A DNA stretch of 64,000 nt from CALRQJ02 sp943370285. Its GTDB lineage: Bacteria; Bacteroidota; Bacteroidia; Chitinophagales; Chitinophagaceae. Shown here piece after piece: positions 19,201-26,580 of this stretch. Position 1 is the first letter of the stretch, and each line of letters begins with the position of its first letter. Location: assembly GCA_943370285.1 (NCBI GenBank), contig CALRQJ020000011.1:1-64000 (forward strand), read 5' to 3'. A model generated the notes under the pieces. The model was not told the DNA's origin. It ran no database searches and saw only the letters and a program-made list of their open reading frames with translations. A program made the translations under genes and the position numbers.

Positions 19201-21306
19201 AACCGTATAAGATCCTGCAGTTAATCCGGTTGCTGTAGCAGCTGTTCCTCCTGATGGTGACCATGAGTAAGTATATCCACCAGCACCACCCGAAGGAGTA
19301 ACGGAAGCAGAACCGTTTGATCCACCATTACAAGATACATTTGTTTGAGAACCAGTTGCAGTGCTGATTGCCGTAGGTTGTGTAATGGTAAATGTTCTTG
19401 TAGCTGTGCATAAATTTGCATCAGTAACTGTAACCGTATAAGATCCTGCAGTTAATCCGGTTGCTGTAGCAGCTGTTCCACCTGATGGAGACCAAGAATA
19501 AGTATATCCACCAGCACCACCCGAAGGAGTAACGGAAGCAGAACCGTTTGATCCACCATTACAAGATACATTTGTTTGCGAACCAGTTGCAGTACTAATA
19601 GCCGAAGGTTCTGTAATTGTAAATGTTCTTGTAGCTGTGCATGAATTTGCATCGGTTACAGTACATGTCCAAGTGCCTGCTGTTAAACCAGTAACACTTG
19701 TAGTTCCATCACCTGTAGGGTTGCCTGGTGTCCAATTGTAAGTATATGGTCCTGCTCCTCCAGTAGCAGCATTTACTGTTGCAGCTCCATTTGAACCACC
19801 ATTACAGGATATATTTGTTTGAGAAGCTGCCGAAAGGCTAATACTTGCAACTGTACCTGAAACAGCTACATTTTTCGTGGCAGCACCTGTACTAGCACAG
19901 GTAATATTGCCTGATGGGCTACCTGTTGCTGTTGTTGATAATCTTGCATAAATGGTTGTAGTTGCAACAGTACCTGTACTTGGCGTTAAACTTACACTTG
20001 CTGCATAACCACTACCTGCTGTAGTTGATACTTCATAACCTGTAGGGGCTGTTACTACTAGATTAGCTGTTAAATCACTACCACTTACAGTAAAGTTTTG
20101 TGCAGCAGAAACTACACCAGAACAGGCACTATAAGCATTTAATGTACCAGTTGTTGTTATGCTAGGTGTAGGTATTGCTGCACCCGGGCAAGCAATACTA
20201 GTGGGTACGCTTTTGTTTACAGTTGTACCATCGCCCAATTGGCCACGATTGTTACTACCCCAAGCCATTATGCTTCCATCTATTTTTTTGGCTATTGTAT
20301 GTGATCCTCCGGCAGAAGCTGCATTCCAATCAGTAGCTGTACCTATTTGCACGGGGCTGTTTTTATCTATTGTAGTACCATCGCCCAATTGTCCGGTTGC
20401 ATTAAATCCCCAAGCCCATAATGTACTATTGGTTTTTACAGCAGTAGTGAAACCACCACCTGCATCTATAGTTGCCCAATTATTATCGGTACCTATTTGT
20501 GTAGGGCTGTTTAAATCGGCATTAGCACCATTGCCTAATTGCCCATAAAAATTACCGCCCCAACCCCACAATGTACCATTAGTTTTTATGGCTATTGTAT
20601 AATCGTATGTACTCACATTTGCCCAATTATTATCTGTGCCTATTTGTACAGGGCTATTTGTATCGGTGGTGGTACCATTGCCTATTTGTCCTTTCCCATT
20701 CCAGCCCCAGCCCCATAAAGTACCAGTAGTTTTTATGGCTATAGAATGGTTATCGCCAGCACTAACTTTTGCCCAATTATTATCAGTTCCTATTTGTACA
20801 GGTGTACTACTATTAATATTGGTGGCATTGCCTAATTGGCCATCAAAATTATCGCCCCATGCCCACAACGTGCCATCAGTTTTTATGGCTAATACATGTA
20901 CTACGCCTGCACTTATACTTGCCCAATTATTGGCTGTGCCAATTTGTATAAAGCTGTTTTTATTCGTTGTAGTACCATCGCCCAATTGGCTATTGTCATT
21001 TAATCCAGATGCCCATAAAGTGCCATCAGTTTTTATGGCTATGGAATAGTTAAATCCGGCACTTACACTTGCCCAGTTATTAGCAGTTCCAATGTTTACC
21101 GGACTTGTTCGCAGTGTATTGGTGCCGTCACCTAACTGCCCAACATTATTTCTTCCCCATGCCCATAAAGTACCATCAGCTTTTATAGCTAAGGTATGTT
21201 CACTTCCAGCACTTATTTTGCTGAAACATTGTGCATTTATTTTAGTAATAGAAGTTCCCAAAACCAACAGGAAAATGACTAAGCGTTTTGTAAATGAGTG
21301 TTTCAT
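16276..21306 (-). CDS. Giant secreted RCC1/SprB-repeat/MBG protein with type-A T9SS sorting domain
   Basis: A 1676-aa protein. After a signal peptide (about 1-25, ending KINAQ) come about seven RCC1-type repeats (about 26-370; SAGxxHxxAIKTDGTLWAWG and NxxGQLGxGT), a beta-propeller-forming module. A linker/Ig-like region follows (about 375-490). Then come nine SprB-type repeats (about 490-1195; SQTNVSCNGGSNG ... YTVTVTDANSCTATRTF), two MBG-like domains (about 1283-1440; QTKxYGxxDPxxxYSVSP) and Ig-like sequence. The T9SS tail spans about 1593-1676 (IRLVPNPVRSNATFQL ... EGIYIVKMTLANG). SprB repeats are named after the Flavobacterium gliding adhesin SprB, so a surface-adhesion or gliding role is plausible but not shown. 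Confidence 0.85.
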   Translation of the reverse strand: MKHSFTKRLVIFLLVLGTSITKINAQCFSKISAGSEHTLAIKADGTLWAWGRNNVGQLGDGTNTLRTSPVNIGTANNWASVSAGFNYSIAIKTDGTLWASGLNDNSQLGDGTTTNKNSFIQIGTANNWASISAGVVHVLAIKTDGTLWAWGDNFDGQLGNATNINSSTPVQIGTDNNWAKVSAGDNHSIAIKTTGTLWGWGWNGKGQIGNGTTTDTNSPVQIGTDNNWANVSTYDYTIAIKTNGTLWGWGGNFYGQLGNGANADLNSPTQIGTDNNWATIDAGGGFTTAVKTNSTLWAWGFNATGQLGDGTTIDKNSPVQIGTATDWNAASAGGSHTIAKKIDGSIMAWGSNNRGQLGDGTTVNKSVPTSIACPGAAIPTPSITTTGTLNAYSACSGVVSAAQNFTVSGSDLTANLVVTAPTGYEVSTTAGSGYAASVSLTPSTGTVATTTIYARLSTTATGSPSGNITCASTGAATKNVAVSGTVASISLSAASQTNISCNGGSNGAATVNAATGGAGPYTYNWTPGNPTGDGTTSVTGLTAGTWTCTVTDANSCTATRTFTITEPSAISTATGSQTNVSCNGGSNGSASVTPSGGAGGYTYSWSPSGGTAATATGLTAGSYTVTVTDANLCTATRTFTITQPTAISTATGSQTNVSCNGGSNGSASVTPSGGAGGYTYSWSPSGGTAATATGLTAGSYTVTVTDANSCTATRTFTITQPSAISTATGSQTNVSCNGGSNGSATVTPSGGAGGYTYSWSPSGGTAATATGLTAGSYTVTVTDANSCTATRTFTITQPTAISVSALSQTNVSCSGGSNGAASINTPTGGAGGYTYNWTPGNPTGDGTASVTGLTAGTWTCTVTDANSCTATQTFTITQPSAISTATGSQTNVSCNGGSNGSASVTPSGGAGGYTYSWSPSGGTAATATGLTAGSYTVTVTDANLCTATRTFTITQPTAISTATGSQTNVSCNGGSNGSATVTPSGGAGGYTYSWSPSGGTAATATGLTAGSYTVTVTDANLCTATRTFTMTQPTAISTATGSQTNVSCNGGSNGSATVTPSGGAGGYTYSWSPSGGTAATATGLSAGAYTVTVTDANSCIATQTFNITQPSAISVSALNQTNVSCSGGSNGAASINTPTGGAGGYTYNWTPGNPTGDGTTSVTGLTAGTWTCTVTDANSCTANRNFTITQPTAINFTTTVLPGYDYNTGYSQTIVSSGGTGSKTYAVTAGSLPSGFSLSTAGQITGISTQIAVSNFTITVTDANNCTATFNYLLKLNPIPITVTATPSQTKIYGAIDPVLSYSVSPNLLSGDSFTGSLTRVNGENIGNYAINQGSLSAGPNYIITYVGANLTITAKPITVTANTSQTKVYGTTDPVFVYSVSPSLISGDSFTGALTRAVGENVGVYAITQGTLSAGGNYTITYNGSNFTITKADQVITWNQTLELGCNGGTSIVLTAVANSGLAVNYASSNATIATVSNNSLIFQNYGSATITASQPGNMNYNAAPAVVLPVILSQPNLIRKQFENIIFFDNSSKNFTSYRWYKNGVLVAGQTSQYFKESGALNGTYYTVATKLDGTLITTCPLTLSPTIEEDYIRLVPNPVRSNATFQLKTNVSTSRLQNARIELYNLTGNLLSTITNPSQNTVDLSAPSVEGIYIVKMTLANGKYFTKNLLVKN
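17722..19839 (-). repeat. Nine SprB-type repeats in a W-SSS-W-SSS-W pattern
   Basis: Nine in-frame units fall into two classes. W units are 81 codons (NWTPGNPTGDG and TAGTWTCTVTD; repeats 1, 5, 9). S units are 77 codons (YSWSPSGGTAATATGL and YTVTVTD; repeats 2-4 and 6-8). The order W-SSS-W-SSS-W makes a 936-bp higher-order period: ATTCGTTTGA occurs at 17941 and again at 18877. Each unit has a conserved cysteine pair (NVSC and DANSC/DANLC). Confidence 0.85.
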
Positions 21307-21400
21307 TATTATTGTTTTAAGGGGTAGGGTACAGAAAAAAGCAATGTTTAAAAATGAATTGATTGCTTAAATAAAGTAAGTTGGTCAGCAGCGATTATTC

Positions 21401-21441
21401 AAATAAATGGTGCAGAATGCAAGTTTTTGTATGTGAGTAAC
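21401..21441. repeat. 41-bp exact repeat, copy 2 (upstream of the RCC1/SprB gene)
   Basis: Identical over 41 bp to 14959-14999 and in the same orientation. It is 95 bp upstream of the start at 21306 and 46 bp beyond the stop of the LytTR regulator gene. A perfect match between noncoding stretches 6.4 kb apart suggests a functional element (operator or promoter module) or recent copying. The gap 21307-21487 holds nothing else clear apart from a weak TTTTGC/GCAAAA dyad at 21451-21467. Confidence 0.85.
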
Positions 21442-21487
21442 CACATAAGGTTTTGCAGTAGGCAAAAAATGGTAAAAGGCAGAGGGG

Positions 21488-22195
21488 TTATTGTTTTTTT
21501 CTACTCAACTTTAATTTTTCATGGAGGGCATCTTTGTAGATACGAGACAAGGGTATTGTGGTATTGTCTACTTTAACCTCATGGTAATTGAGCTCTTGAA
21601 TATGGTTGATATTGACAACAAAAGAACGATGTACTTTTATAAACGAATGAACAGGTAGGTTTTCTAAAGCCCAGGCTAATGGGTGGCGAAGGGTAAACTT
21701 TTTTCCTTTGGTATGAATAACAATATAGTTGCCTGTTGCTTCAATATGCGTAATGGCAGTAATATTCAATCTTATTAAAGTTTCATTTGCTTTAAATACA
21801 AGATATTCTTTTTTGGGTTTGGGGTTATTTAAAAAAACAAGTTGTATGGCTGCAATAACATCGGCTTGTTTAAACGGTTTTGTAATATAGGCTGCCGGGT
21901 GTTTCAATAATGCTGTAGAAAGGGTATTAACATCGGCATAGGCGGTAATAAAAATAAAAGGAAGTTGGCAAGTTTTGTTGATATAGTCAGCAATAGCAAT
22001 GCCTTCCATATTGCCCGATAAATTAATGTCTAGTAATGTAATGTCGGGCTTTAATGTATCTATGGTGCTAATGGCAGCATCTTTTGTGTCTACCACTACA
22101 ATATTGGTACAGTGAAGTTCCTCTAGAATAGTTTGTAAATGCGCTGCAATCAGTGCCTCATCTTCTACAATCAATATTTTATGAACATCAAGCAT
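21488..22195 (-). CDS. LytTR-family response regulator
   Basis: A 235-aa cytoplasmic response regulator. The receiver domain (about 5-125) has VEDE near the N-terminus, the phospho-acceptor Asp56 (ITLLDINLSG), Thr84 (FITAYAD) and Lys106 (YITKPF). The LytTR DNA-binding domain (about 130-232) has IEATGNYIVIHTKGKKF, FIKVHRSFVVNINHI and IPLSRIYKD. LytTR regulators bind short direct repeats. The gene begins directly after the stop of the histidine kinase with no gap, so the two are co-translated. It lies in the middle of T9SS cargo genes, two of which share an exact 41-bp upstream repeat. That makes those genes candidate targets (inference). Confidence 0.92.
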   Translation of the reverse strand: MLDVHKILIVEDEALIAAHLQTILEELHCTNIVVVDTKDAAISTIDTLKPDITLLDINLSGNMEGIAIADYINKTCQLPFIFITAYADVNTLSTALLKHPAAYITKPFKQADVIAAIQLVFLNNPKPKKEYLVFKANETLIRLNITAITHIEATGNYIVIHTKGKKFTLRHPLAWALENLPVHSFIKVHRSFVVNINHIQELNYHEVKVDNTTIPLSRIYKDALHEKLKLSRKKQ

Positions 22196-23725
22196 TTAAA
22201 TGGTAAATTTTAGGGTAAACAATACACCATTCTTATTGCTATACTGGTAGGTTCCATTTATTTGTTTACTAAATACAGAGATGAGTTTGGTGCCCAAACC
22301 TTTAGGGTAATCGTTTTCATTAAAACCTTTTCCATTGTCGGCATACGTTAAGGTAACTTCTTTGGTTTTATTGTCTAGGGTTAATGACATTTGAATAGCA
22401 GGTGCTTGTTGTTGCTCAAACGCATATTTTAAAGAGTTAGCAATCAATTCAGATATCACCATACCTACGCTGGTACATTGTTTAACCGTAAACGTAATTT
22501 CTTCTACATGGTGAGCAAATAGAATATTTTTAGCGCCAATCAATTGGTTGATGCTCTGCGTAAATGCATTAAAATATTCGGTAGAATTTATTTTTTCAAT
22601 ATCGCCTTGTCTAAATAACAATTCGTGAACCAACGCAATGGAAGTTATTCTTCTTGCTACATCTTCAAGTGCCGGATGGTCTTTTTCTTTGTCCATCATC
22701 ATTTGCATATCTATGATGGATAAAATAAACTGTAAATTATTTTTAACACGGTGGTGTACTTCCTGGATTAAAATATCTTTTTCACCCAGCATTTTTGCCA
22801 ACTGTTCTGTTCTGAGTGCTACCTTATTTTCTAGCTGCTTATTTTGTTTGGCAAAGTATTGAAGTCTTATACGGTATAGTATAAATGCAAGTAGAATGAG
22901 TACTACTGTATAGCCGATTAACCATTTGTTATCTACAAAAAATCCAATGACAGCATTGTCATTATACGGCTGTAAAATTGTTTGTTGCTTAAAATTTGAT
23001 GTTGTATCGGATAATGAAAAATTAAAAAAGTAAGCATCTAGTTTATTGGTCGTTTCATCGAGTACTTGCAATATATCGGTGTTGTTTCCATCTGCATTAC
23101 CTTGATTAAATTTATAATAGATCAGTAAGCCATCACTGTACCTAGATATCTCTTTTTGTGCATGTTGTTTTATTTGCGAAGCCATTAAAGGCTTATTCCA
23201 CACCCTTACTTCATCGATGTATCCATTGAAAAATTGGTCCCAAAAATTATTGCCACCAATATCTAATTGCCCTGTTTGGTTAAAAACATGATAGGTAAAA
23301 GGGGAGCCAGTAGCTTCACCATCGAGATAAAGTTGCGAGCCATTGGGAACGCCATCTTGAAATACAAAGGCAACATGGTGCCATTTATTGTCATTTAAAC
23401 TCGGGCCAGAAACATAGGTTTGTCGTTCTCTCCAGTCATATGTTGCCAGTTGATACTTATATAATGTAATTTGATATGCTAGTTGTTTCGATATAATGGG
23501 GTGCCATTCAAAATAGGTACTGTCAACAATTTTAATGATAGCCTCTAAAGTGCCACTTTTGATATTTAATTTGGGTGAGTAAGGTACCCTTAATTGGTCG
23601 TCTTTTCCATCAAAAAGGAGTGACCTGCCTTTTTGAATTTTAGTAGATGATACTTCTTTTTGCTGTGCTAGAATTACACAGCTAAAAAATAGAAATGGAA
23701 CTAAAATGTAGTTTTTTACATTCAT
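22196..23725 (-). CDS. LamG-sensor histidine kinase (HisKA_2 type)
   Basis: A 509-aa membrane kinase. A signal peptide (MNVKNYILVPFLFFSCVILAQ) is followed by an extracytoplasmic LamG/concanavalin-like domain (about 33-237: LLFDGKDDQLRVP, WHHVAFVFQDG, YIDEVRVWNKP), a membrane helix (about 267-285) and a short coiled coil. The HisKA_2 motif EVHHRVKNNLQFILSI carries the likely phospho-acceptor His325. The HATPase domain has its N box at Asn430 (ELIANSLKYAF) and the G motif DNGKGF (463-468). A longer frame opens at 23779, but the ATG at 23725 precedes the signal peptide. The LamG sensor is related in type to the LamG domains of the nearby 1964-aa cargo protein. The ligand is unknown. Confidence 0.88.
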   Translation of the reverse strand: MNVKNYILVPFLFFSCVILAQQKEVSSTKIQKGRSLLFDGKDDQLRVPYSPKLNIKSGTLEAIIKIVDSTYFEWHPIISKQLAYQITLYKYQLATYDWRERQTYVSGPSLNDNKWHHVAFVFQDGVPNGSQLYLDGEATGSPFTYHVFNQTGQLDIGGNNFWDQFFNGYIDEVRVWNKPLMASQIKQHAQKEISRYSDGLLIYYKFNQGNADGNNTDILQVLDETTNKLDAYFFNFSLSDTTSNFKQQTILQPYNDNAVIGFFVDNKWLIGYTVVLILLAFILYRIRLQYFAKQNKQLENKVALRTEQLAKMLGEKDILIQEVHHRVKNNLQFILSIIDMQMMMDKEKDHPALEDVARRITSIALVHELLFRQGDIEKINSTEYFNAFTQSINQLIGAKNILFAHHVEEITFTVKQCTSVGMVISELIANSLKYAFEQQQAPAIQMSLTLDNKTKEVTLTYADNGKGFNENDYPKGLGTKLISVFSKQINGTYQYSNKNGVLFTLKFTI

Positions 23726-23764
23726 GAAAACAAAAATTCTGCCGGCATTATTAGTTGGTGTTAG

Positions 23765-23941
23765 ATTTTCAAATGCCAAAATAAGCTAAATCTATTAACT
23801 AGTTCTACTACATTATCTTCAAAGCCTTTGGATGAGAAGTTAAAAAATATTATAGCTGCTCAAAAGTCAACGATAGGCCCATTAAACCAAGTTGAGCAAA
23901 TTATCTTTTTAACCAATTTTCAGGAGCTTTTTATGTATTAA
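23765..23941 (+). other. Start-less open frame, possible gene remnant
   Basis: In the 505-bp gap 23726-24230, one plus-strand frame stays open for 58 codons (IFKCQNKLNLLTSSTTLSS, then KPLDEKLKNIIAAQ and VEQIIFLTNFQELFMY) and ends at TAA 23939-23941. Its composition looks protein-like, but it has no start codon except a final Met and I do not recognise it. It may be the 3' stump of a lost gene or chance. The rest of the gap holds a short dyad, TTGTAT-C-ATACAA (24016-24028), and the tsf terminator. Confidence 0.25.
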
Positions 23942-24172
23942 ACGACTGAAATACTCGATAGTAATAACTTAAATTTTCTGATAATTGCATACAGGCCCTT
24001 TGACGTATAATTAAGTTGTATCATACAATACAGCTAAGCAATCATGATTTCAACATCGAAATTACGCTTTGTACTATCCCATCTCAGTGCGTATAACACC
24101 CTCCAATTCTTCAGGATTAATTTTCTCAATGTATATATAACTGAATGATGCGGATAAAAATTGAGGGGTACT

Positions 24173-24208
24173 AAAAAAGCCTGTACACATGGTTGGTACA
24201 GGCTTTTT
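24173..24208. terminator. tsf operon terminator
   Basis: AGCCTGTAC (24178-24186) pairs with GTACAGGCT (24196-24204) across a 9-nt loop, with A-run and T-run tails on either side. It lies 23 bp beyond the tsf stop and ends the rplM-rpsI-rpsB-tsf transcript. Confidence 0.85.
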
Positions 24209-24230
24209 ACTATAATACAGGTGATTAAAA

Positions 24231-25070
24231 TTAACCTAATGCTACTCTTTTAAAATCAGTAACGACTAAATCTGCACCGGCAGATTTTAAATATTCTGCT
24301 ACAGTTTTGCTACCATCTTTTACAAATGCTTGGGCTAACAATGTATTCTCTTTAAAGAATGCATTTAACTTACCATCTGCAATTTTAGCAATCATTTCGG
24401 CGGGCTTGCCTGCCATTTTAGGATCAGCAGCAATTTGCTCGGTTACAATCGCTCTTTCTCTTTCAATTACATCTGCAGGAATTAAAGCAGGGTCAACCGC
24501 TAATGGGTTCATTGCTGCAATTTGCATGGCAACGTCTTTACCGGCTTCGGCAGCTTCGCTACTTAAACCAACTAATACACCCATACGATTTGCACCGTGA
24601 ATATAAGAAGCTACATAAGGTGCTTCAATTCTTTCAAACTTACTAATGCCAATTTTCTCGCCAATAGAAGCTAATTTATCATTGATCATATCAGCTACTT
24701 TAGCACCGTTTACGGTTACTTCATTCAACTCATCTACAGACTTAACATCGTTAGCAACTGCAGCATCGGCAATGCTTTGTGCAAATGTTACGAAATCGGC
24801 ATTTTTAGATACGAAGTCAGTTTCGCAACTGATGCATACTACAAAACCGGTTTTGTTATCGGCAGAAGTTTTAGCAATGACTACACCTTCTTTTGCTTCA
24901 CGGTCGCTACGCTTAGCCGCTACTTTTTGTCCTTGCTTACGCAACCAATCAATCGCTGCTTCAAAATCGCCATTGGTTTCGGTTAACGCTTTGCGGCAAT
25001 CCATCATACCGGCGCCGGTAGCCTGACGTAATTTATTGATATCCTGTGCACTTATTGTTACTGTACTCAT
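24231..25070 (-). CDS. tsf: Elongation factor Ts
   Basis: EF-Ts, the nucleotide exchange factor that regenerates EF-Tu-GTP. It has 279 aa, a normal length for Bacteroidota. The N-terminal UBA-like region (about 4-45) has INKLRQATGAGMMDCRKAL and DWLRKQGQKVAAKR. The core domain follows with CISCETDFVSKNADF, the classic CETDFV EF-Tu contact. The C-terminus is FFKENTLLAQAFVKDGSKTV. It lies downstream of rpsB in the usual order, separated by 88 bp that hold a strong hairpin. A decayed copy of its last 63 codons lies at 8539-8730. Confidence 0.97.
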   Translation of the reverse strand: MSTVTISAQDINKLRQATGAGMMDCRKALTETNGDFEAAIDWLRKQGQKVAAKRSDREAKEGVVIAKTSADNKTGFVVCISCETDFVSKNADFVTFAQSIADAAVANDVKSVDELNEVTVNGAKVADMINDKLASIGEKIGISKFERIEAPYVASYIHGANRMGVLVGLSSEAAEAGKDVAMQIAAMNPLAVDPALIPADVIERERAIVTEQIAADPKMAGKPAEMIAKIADGKLNAFFKENTLLAQAFVKDGSKTVAEYLKSAGADLVVTDFKRVALG

Positions 25071-25085
25071 GATTGTATATTTTGG

Positions 25086-25110
25086 CTTAAGCCCCGTTAT
25101 GGGGCTTAAG
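25086..25110 (-). promoter_or_regulatory. 10-bp perfect hairpin between rpsB and tsf
   Basis: CTTAAGCCCC (25086-25095) and GGGGCTTAAG (25101-25110) form a perfect 10-bp stem with a 5-nt loop, with no U-run after it on the minus strand. It may tune tsf expression relative to rpsB by processing or partial termination. Its GCCCCGT...GGGGC core also resembles the palindromes at 2675, so a captured REP-like element is an alternative. A second small stem (TTCCC/GGGAA, 25139-25151) lies next to the rpsB stop. Confidence 0.5.
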
Positions 25111-25158
25111 CAGTATTAGAATATTAAAAAGTTTTCATTTCCCTTCGGGAAGTTTGGC

Positions 25159-26049
25159 TTAACGCTTTCCACCACCTGGGCCAGTACCCGGGCCGGCTGG
25201 TCTGCGGCTTGCACCACCCGGTACTCGACGCTTAGGAGCTTGTCCGCCACGAACTTTACCACCTTTACCTGCTTCTGCTTCTGCTTCTGCTTGTAAACGG
25301 GCTGCTCTTCTTTCAGACTCGTTATCTACTTCTTCTACATCATCATCTTTAGCGGCTTGTCTTTCGGCCAAACCTTCTGCAATTGCAGCAGTGATATAGT
25401 TAGTGATGATAGCAATAGATTTAGTAGCATCGTCATTCGCAGGAATAGCGTAGTCTACTTTATTAGGATCGCAGTTGGTATCTACTACACCAAATGTAGT
25501 GATGCCCAAACGCTTGGCTTCGGCCAAAGCAATATGCTCATGTCCAATATCTACCAAGAATAAAGCAGCCGGTACACGGCCTAATTGTGCAATACCGCCC
25601 AATACTTTTTCCATCTTTTCTTTATCACGGGTAAGTGTTAAACGCTCTTTTTTAGTTAAGCTTTCTGCACTTCCGTCAGCCAACATTTTTTCAATGCTTT
25701 GCATTTTCTTTACGCTCTTACGAACGGTGTTGAAGTTGGTTAACATACCACCCAACCAACGTTCTGTAGCGTAAGGCATGTTTACTTTCTTAGCACATTC
25801 GCTAACGATTTCTTTGGCTTGCTTTTTAGTAGCCACAAACATGATTTTTTTACCGCTTTTAGCAATGCTTTTTAAAGCAGCAGCAGTTTCCTGCAAACCA
25901 TCAACCGTTTTGTTAAGGTCAATGATGTGGATGCCTTTTTTCTCAGCAAAAATGTAAGGCAACATTTTAGGGTTCCACTTCTTCTTAAGGTGGCCAAAGT
26001 GTACACCAGCTTCTAGAAGTTGTTGCTGAAGTGAAGTATTATTTTCCAT
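25159..26049 (-). CDS. rpsB: 30S ribosomal protein S2
   Basis: S2 of the small ribosomal subunit, 296 aa. The core is clear: LLEAGVHFGHLKKKWNPKM at the N-terminus, IIDLNKTVDGL, MLTNFNTVRKSVKK and FGVVDTNCDPNKVDYAIPAND. After the conserved core (about 1-235) there is a low-complexity tail rich in Ala/Glu and then in Gly, Pro, Arg and Lys (GGKVRGGQAPKRRVPGGASR and beyond), longer than in E. coli; such basic tails occur in several Bacteroidota. It sits in the conserved rplM-rpsI-rpsB-tsf string. Confidence 0.97.
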   Translation of the reverse strand: MENNTSLQQQLLEAGVHFGHLKKKWNPKMLPYIFAEKKGIHIIDLNKTVDGLQETAAALKSIAKSGKKIMFVATKKQAKEIVSECAKKVNMPYATERWLGGMLTNFNTVRKSVKKMQSIEKMLADGSAESLTKKERLTLTRDKEKMEKVLGGIAQLGRVPAALFLVDIGHEHIALAEAKRLGITTFGVVDTNCDPNKVDYAIPANDDATKSIAIITNYITAAIAEGLAERQAAKDDDVEEVDNESERRAARLQAEAEAEAGKGGKVRGGQAPKRRVPGGASRRPAGPGTGPGGGKR

Positions 26050-26090
26050 TTTGATTATTTAAATGTTTTATTGTTAATGTTTTGTCGATA

Positions 26091-26154
26091 GTCCATAGAC
26101 CATTGTCCATAGTTGTTCGAAAACCATGGACCATTGACTGTGGACCATGGACTG
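26091..26154. repeat. Cluster of CCATRGAC-type short repeats between rpsB and rpsI
   Basis: The 110-bp rpsI-rpsB spacer contains repeated, partly palindromic words: GTCCATAGACCATTGTCCATAG, then CCATGGACCATTGACTGTGG and ACCATGGACT. Units of GTCCAT/CCATGGAC recur at least five times in both orientations. Similar blocks are scattered through intergenic regions of related genomes as far as I recall. I see no start, terminator or known RNA motif in it. Confidence 0.6.
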
Positions 26155-26159
26155 TTCGA

Positions 26160-26549
26160 TTAACGTTTGCTGAACTGGTAGCTTCTTCTTGCTTTCTTCT
26201 TACCAGGTTTTTTACGTTCAACACTACGTGGATCTCTCTTTAATAATCCGGCAGCTTTTAATGTTGGGCGATAATCAGCGCTAACTTCTAAGATAGCACG
26301 GGCAATACCCAATTTAGCAGCTTCTGCCTGACCTTTAACACCACCACCGGCGGCATTGATCACAACATCATATTTATCAGTTAATTCAACTGATTTTAAT
26401 GGTAATTCCACTTGGTTCTGTAAGTAAACCAACGGAAAGTATTCTTTATAATCTTTACCGTTGATGGTAATTTTACCTTCGCCTTTGCTTAGGAAAACCC
26501 TTGTTACGGCTTCTTTACGACGACCTACGGCGTTTTTTTGCTTTTCCAT
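26160..26549 (-). CDS. rpsI: 30S ribosomal protein S9
   Basis: S9 of the small subunit, 129 aa. Conserved features are AVGRRKEAVTRVFL at the N-terminus, GGGVKGQAEAAKLGIARA in the centre, and the basic C-terminus KKPGKKKARRSYQFSKR, which reaches toward the tRNA in the P site. It lies 31 bp downstream of rplM in the same transcript, the usual L13-S9 pair. Confidence 0.97.
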   Translation of the reverse strand: MEKQKNAVGRRKEAVTRVFLSKGEGKITINGKDYKEYFPLVYLQNQVELPLKSVELTDKYDVVINAAGGGVKGQAEAAKLGIARAILEVSADYRPTLKAAGLLKRDPRSVERKKPGKKKARRSYQFSKR

Positions 26550-26580
26550 TTATTTTGATTTGGAATGAGTTAATGGTTGA

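Noticed and set aside
17722..19839. Regular repeats that could suggest a CRISPR array or satellite
   Set aside because: The units are 231-243 bp, stay in one open frame and encode SprB domains; there are no short repeats with unique spacers and no cas genes.
20159..21370. Three plus-strand frames opposite the RCC1 repeats
   Set aside because: They are a by-product of the repeated RCC1 codons on the other strand; they show the same periodic residues and no domain.
14959..21441. 41-bp repeats as ends of a transposon or composite element
   Set aside because: They are direct, not inverted; no transposase or target duplication is seen; and the copies lie at matching positions upstream of genes.
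24307..25026. Plus-strand frames of 97 and 126 codons opposite tsf
   Set aside because: They are antisense to a highly conserved essential gene and match no family.
26039..26224. 61-codon minus-strand frame across the rpsI-rpsB spacer
   Set aside because: It overlaps the end of rpsI in another frame and translates the CCATGGAC repeat cluster.
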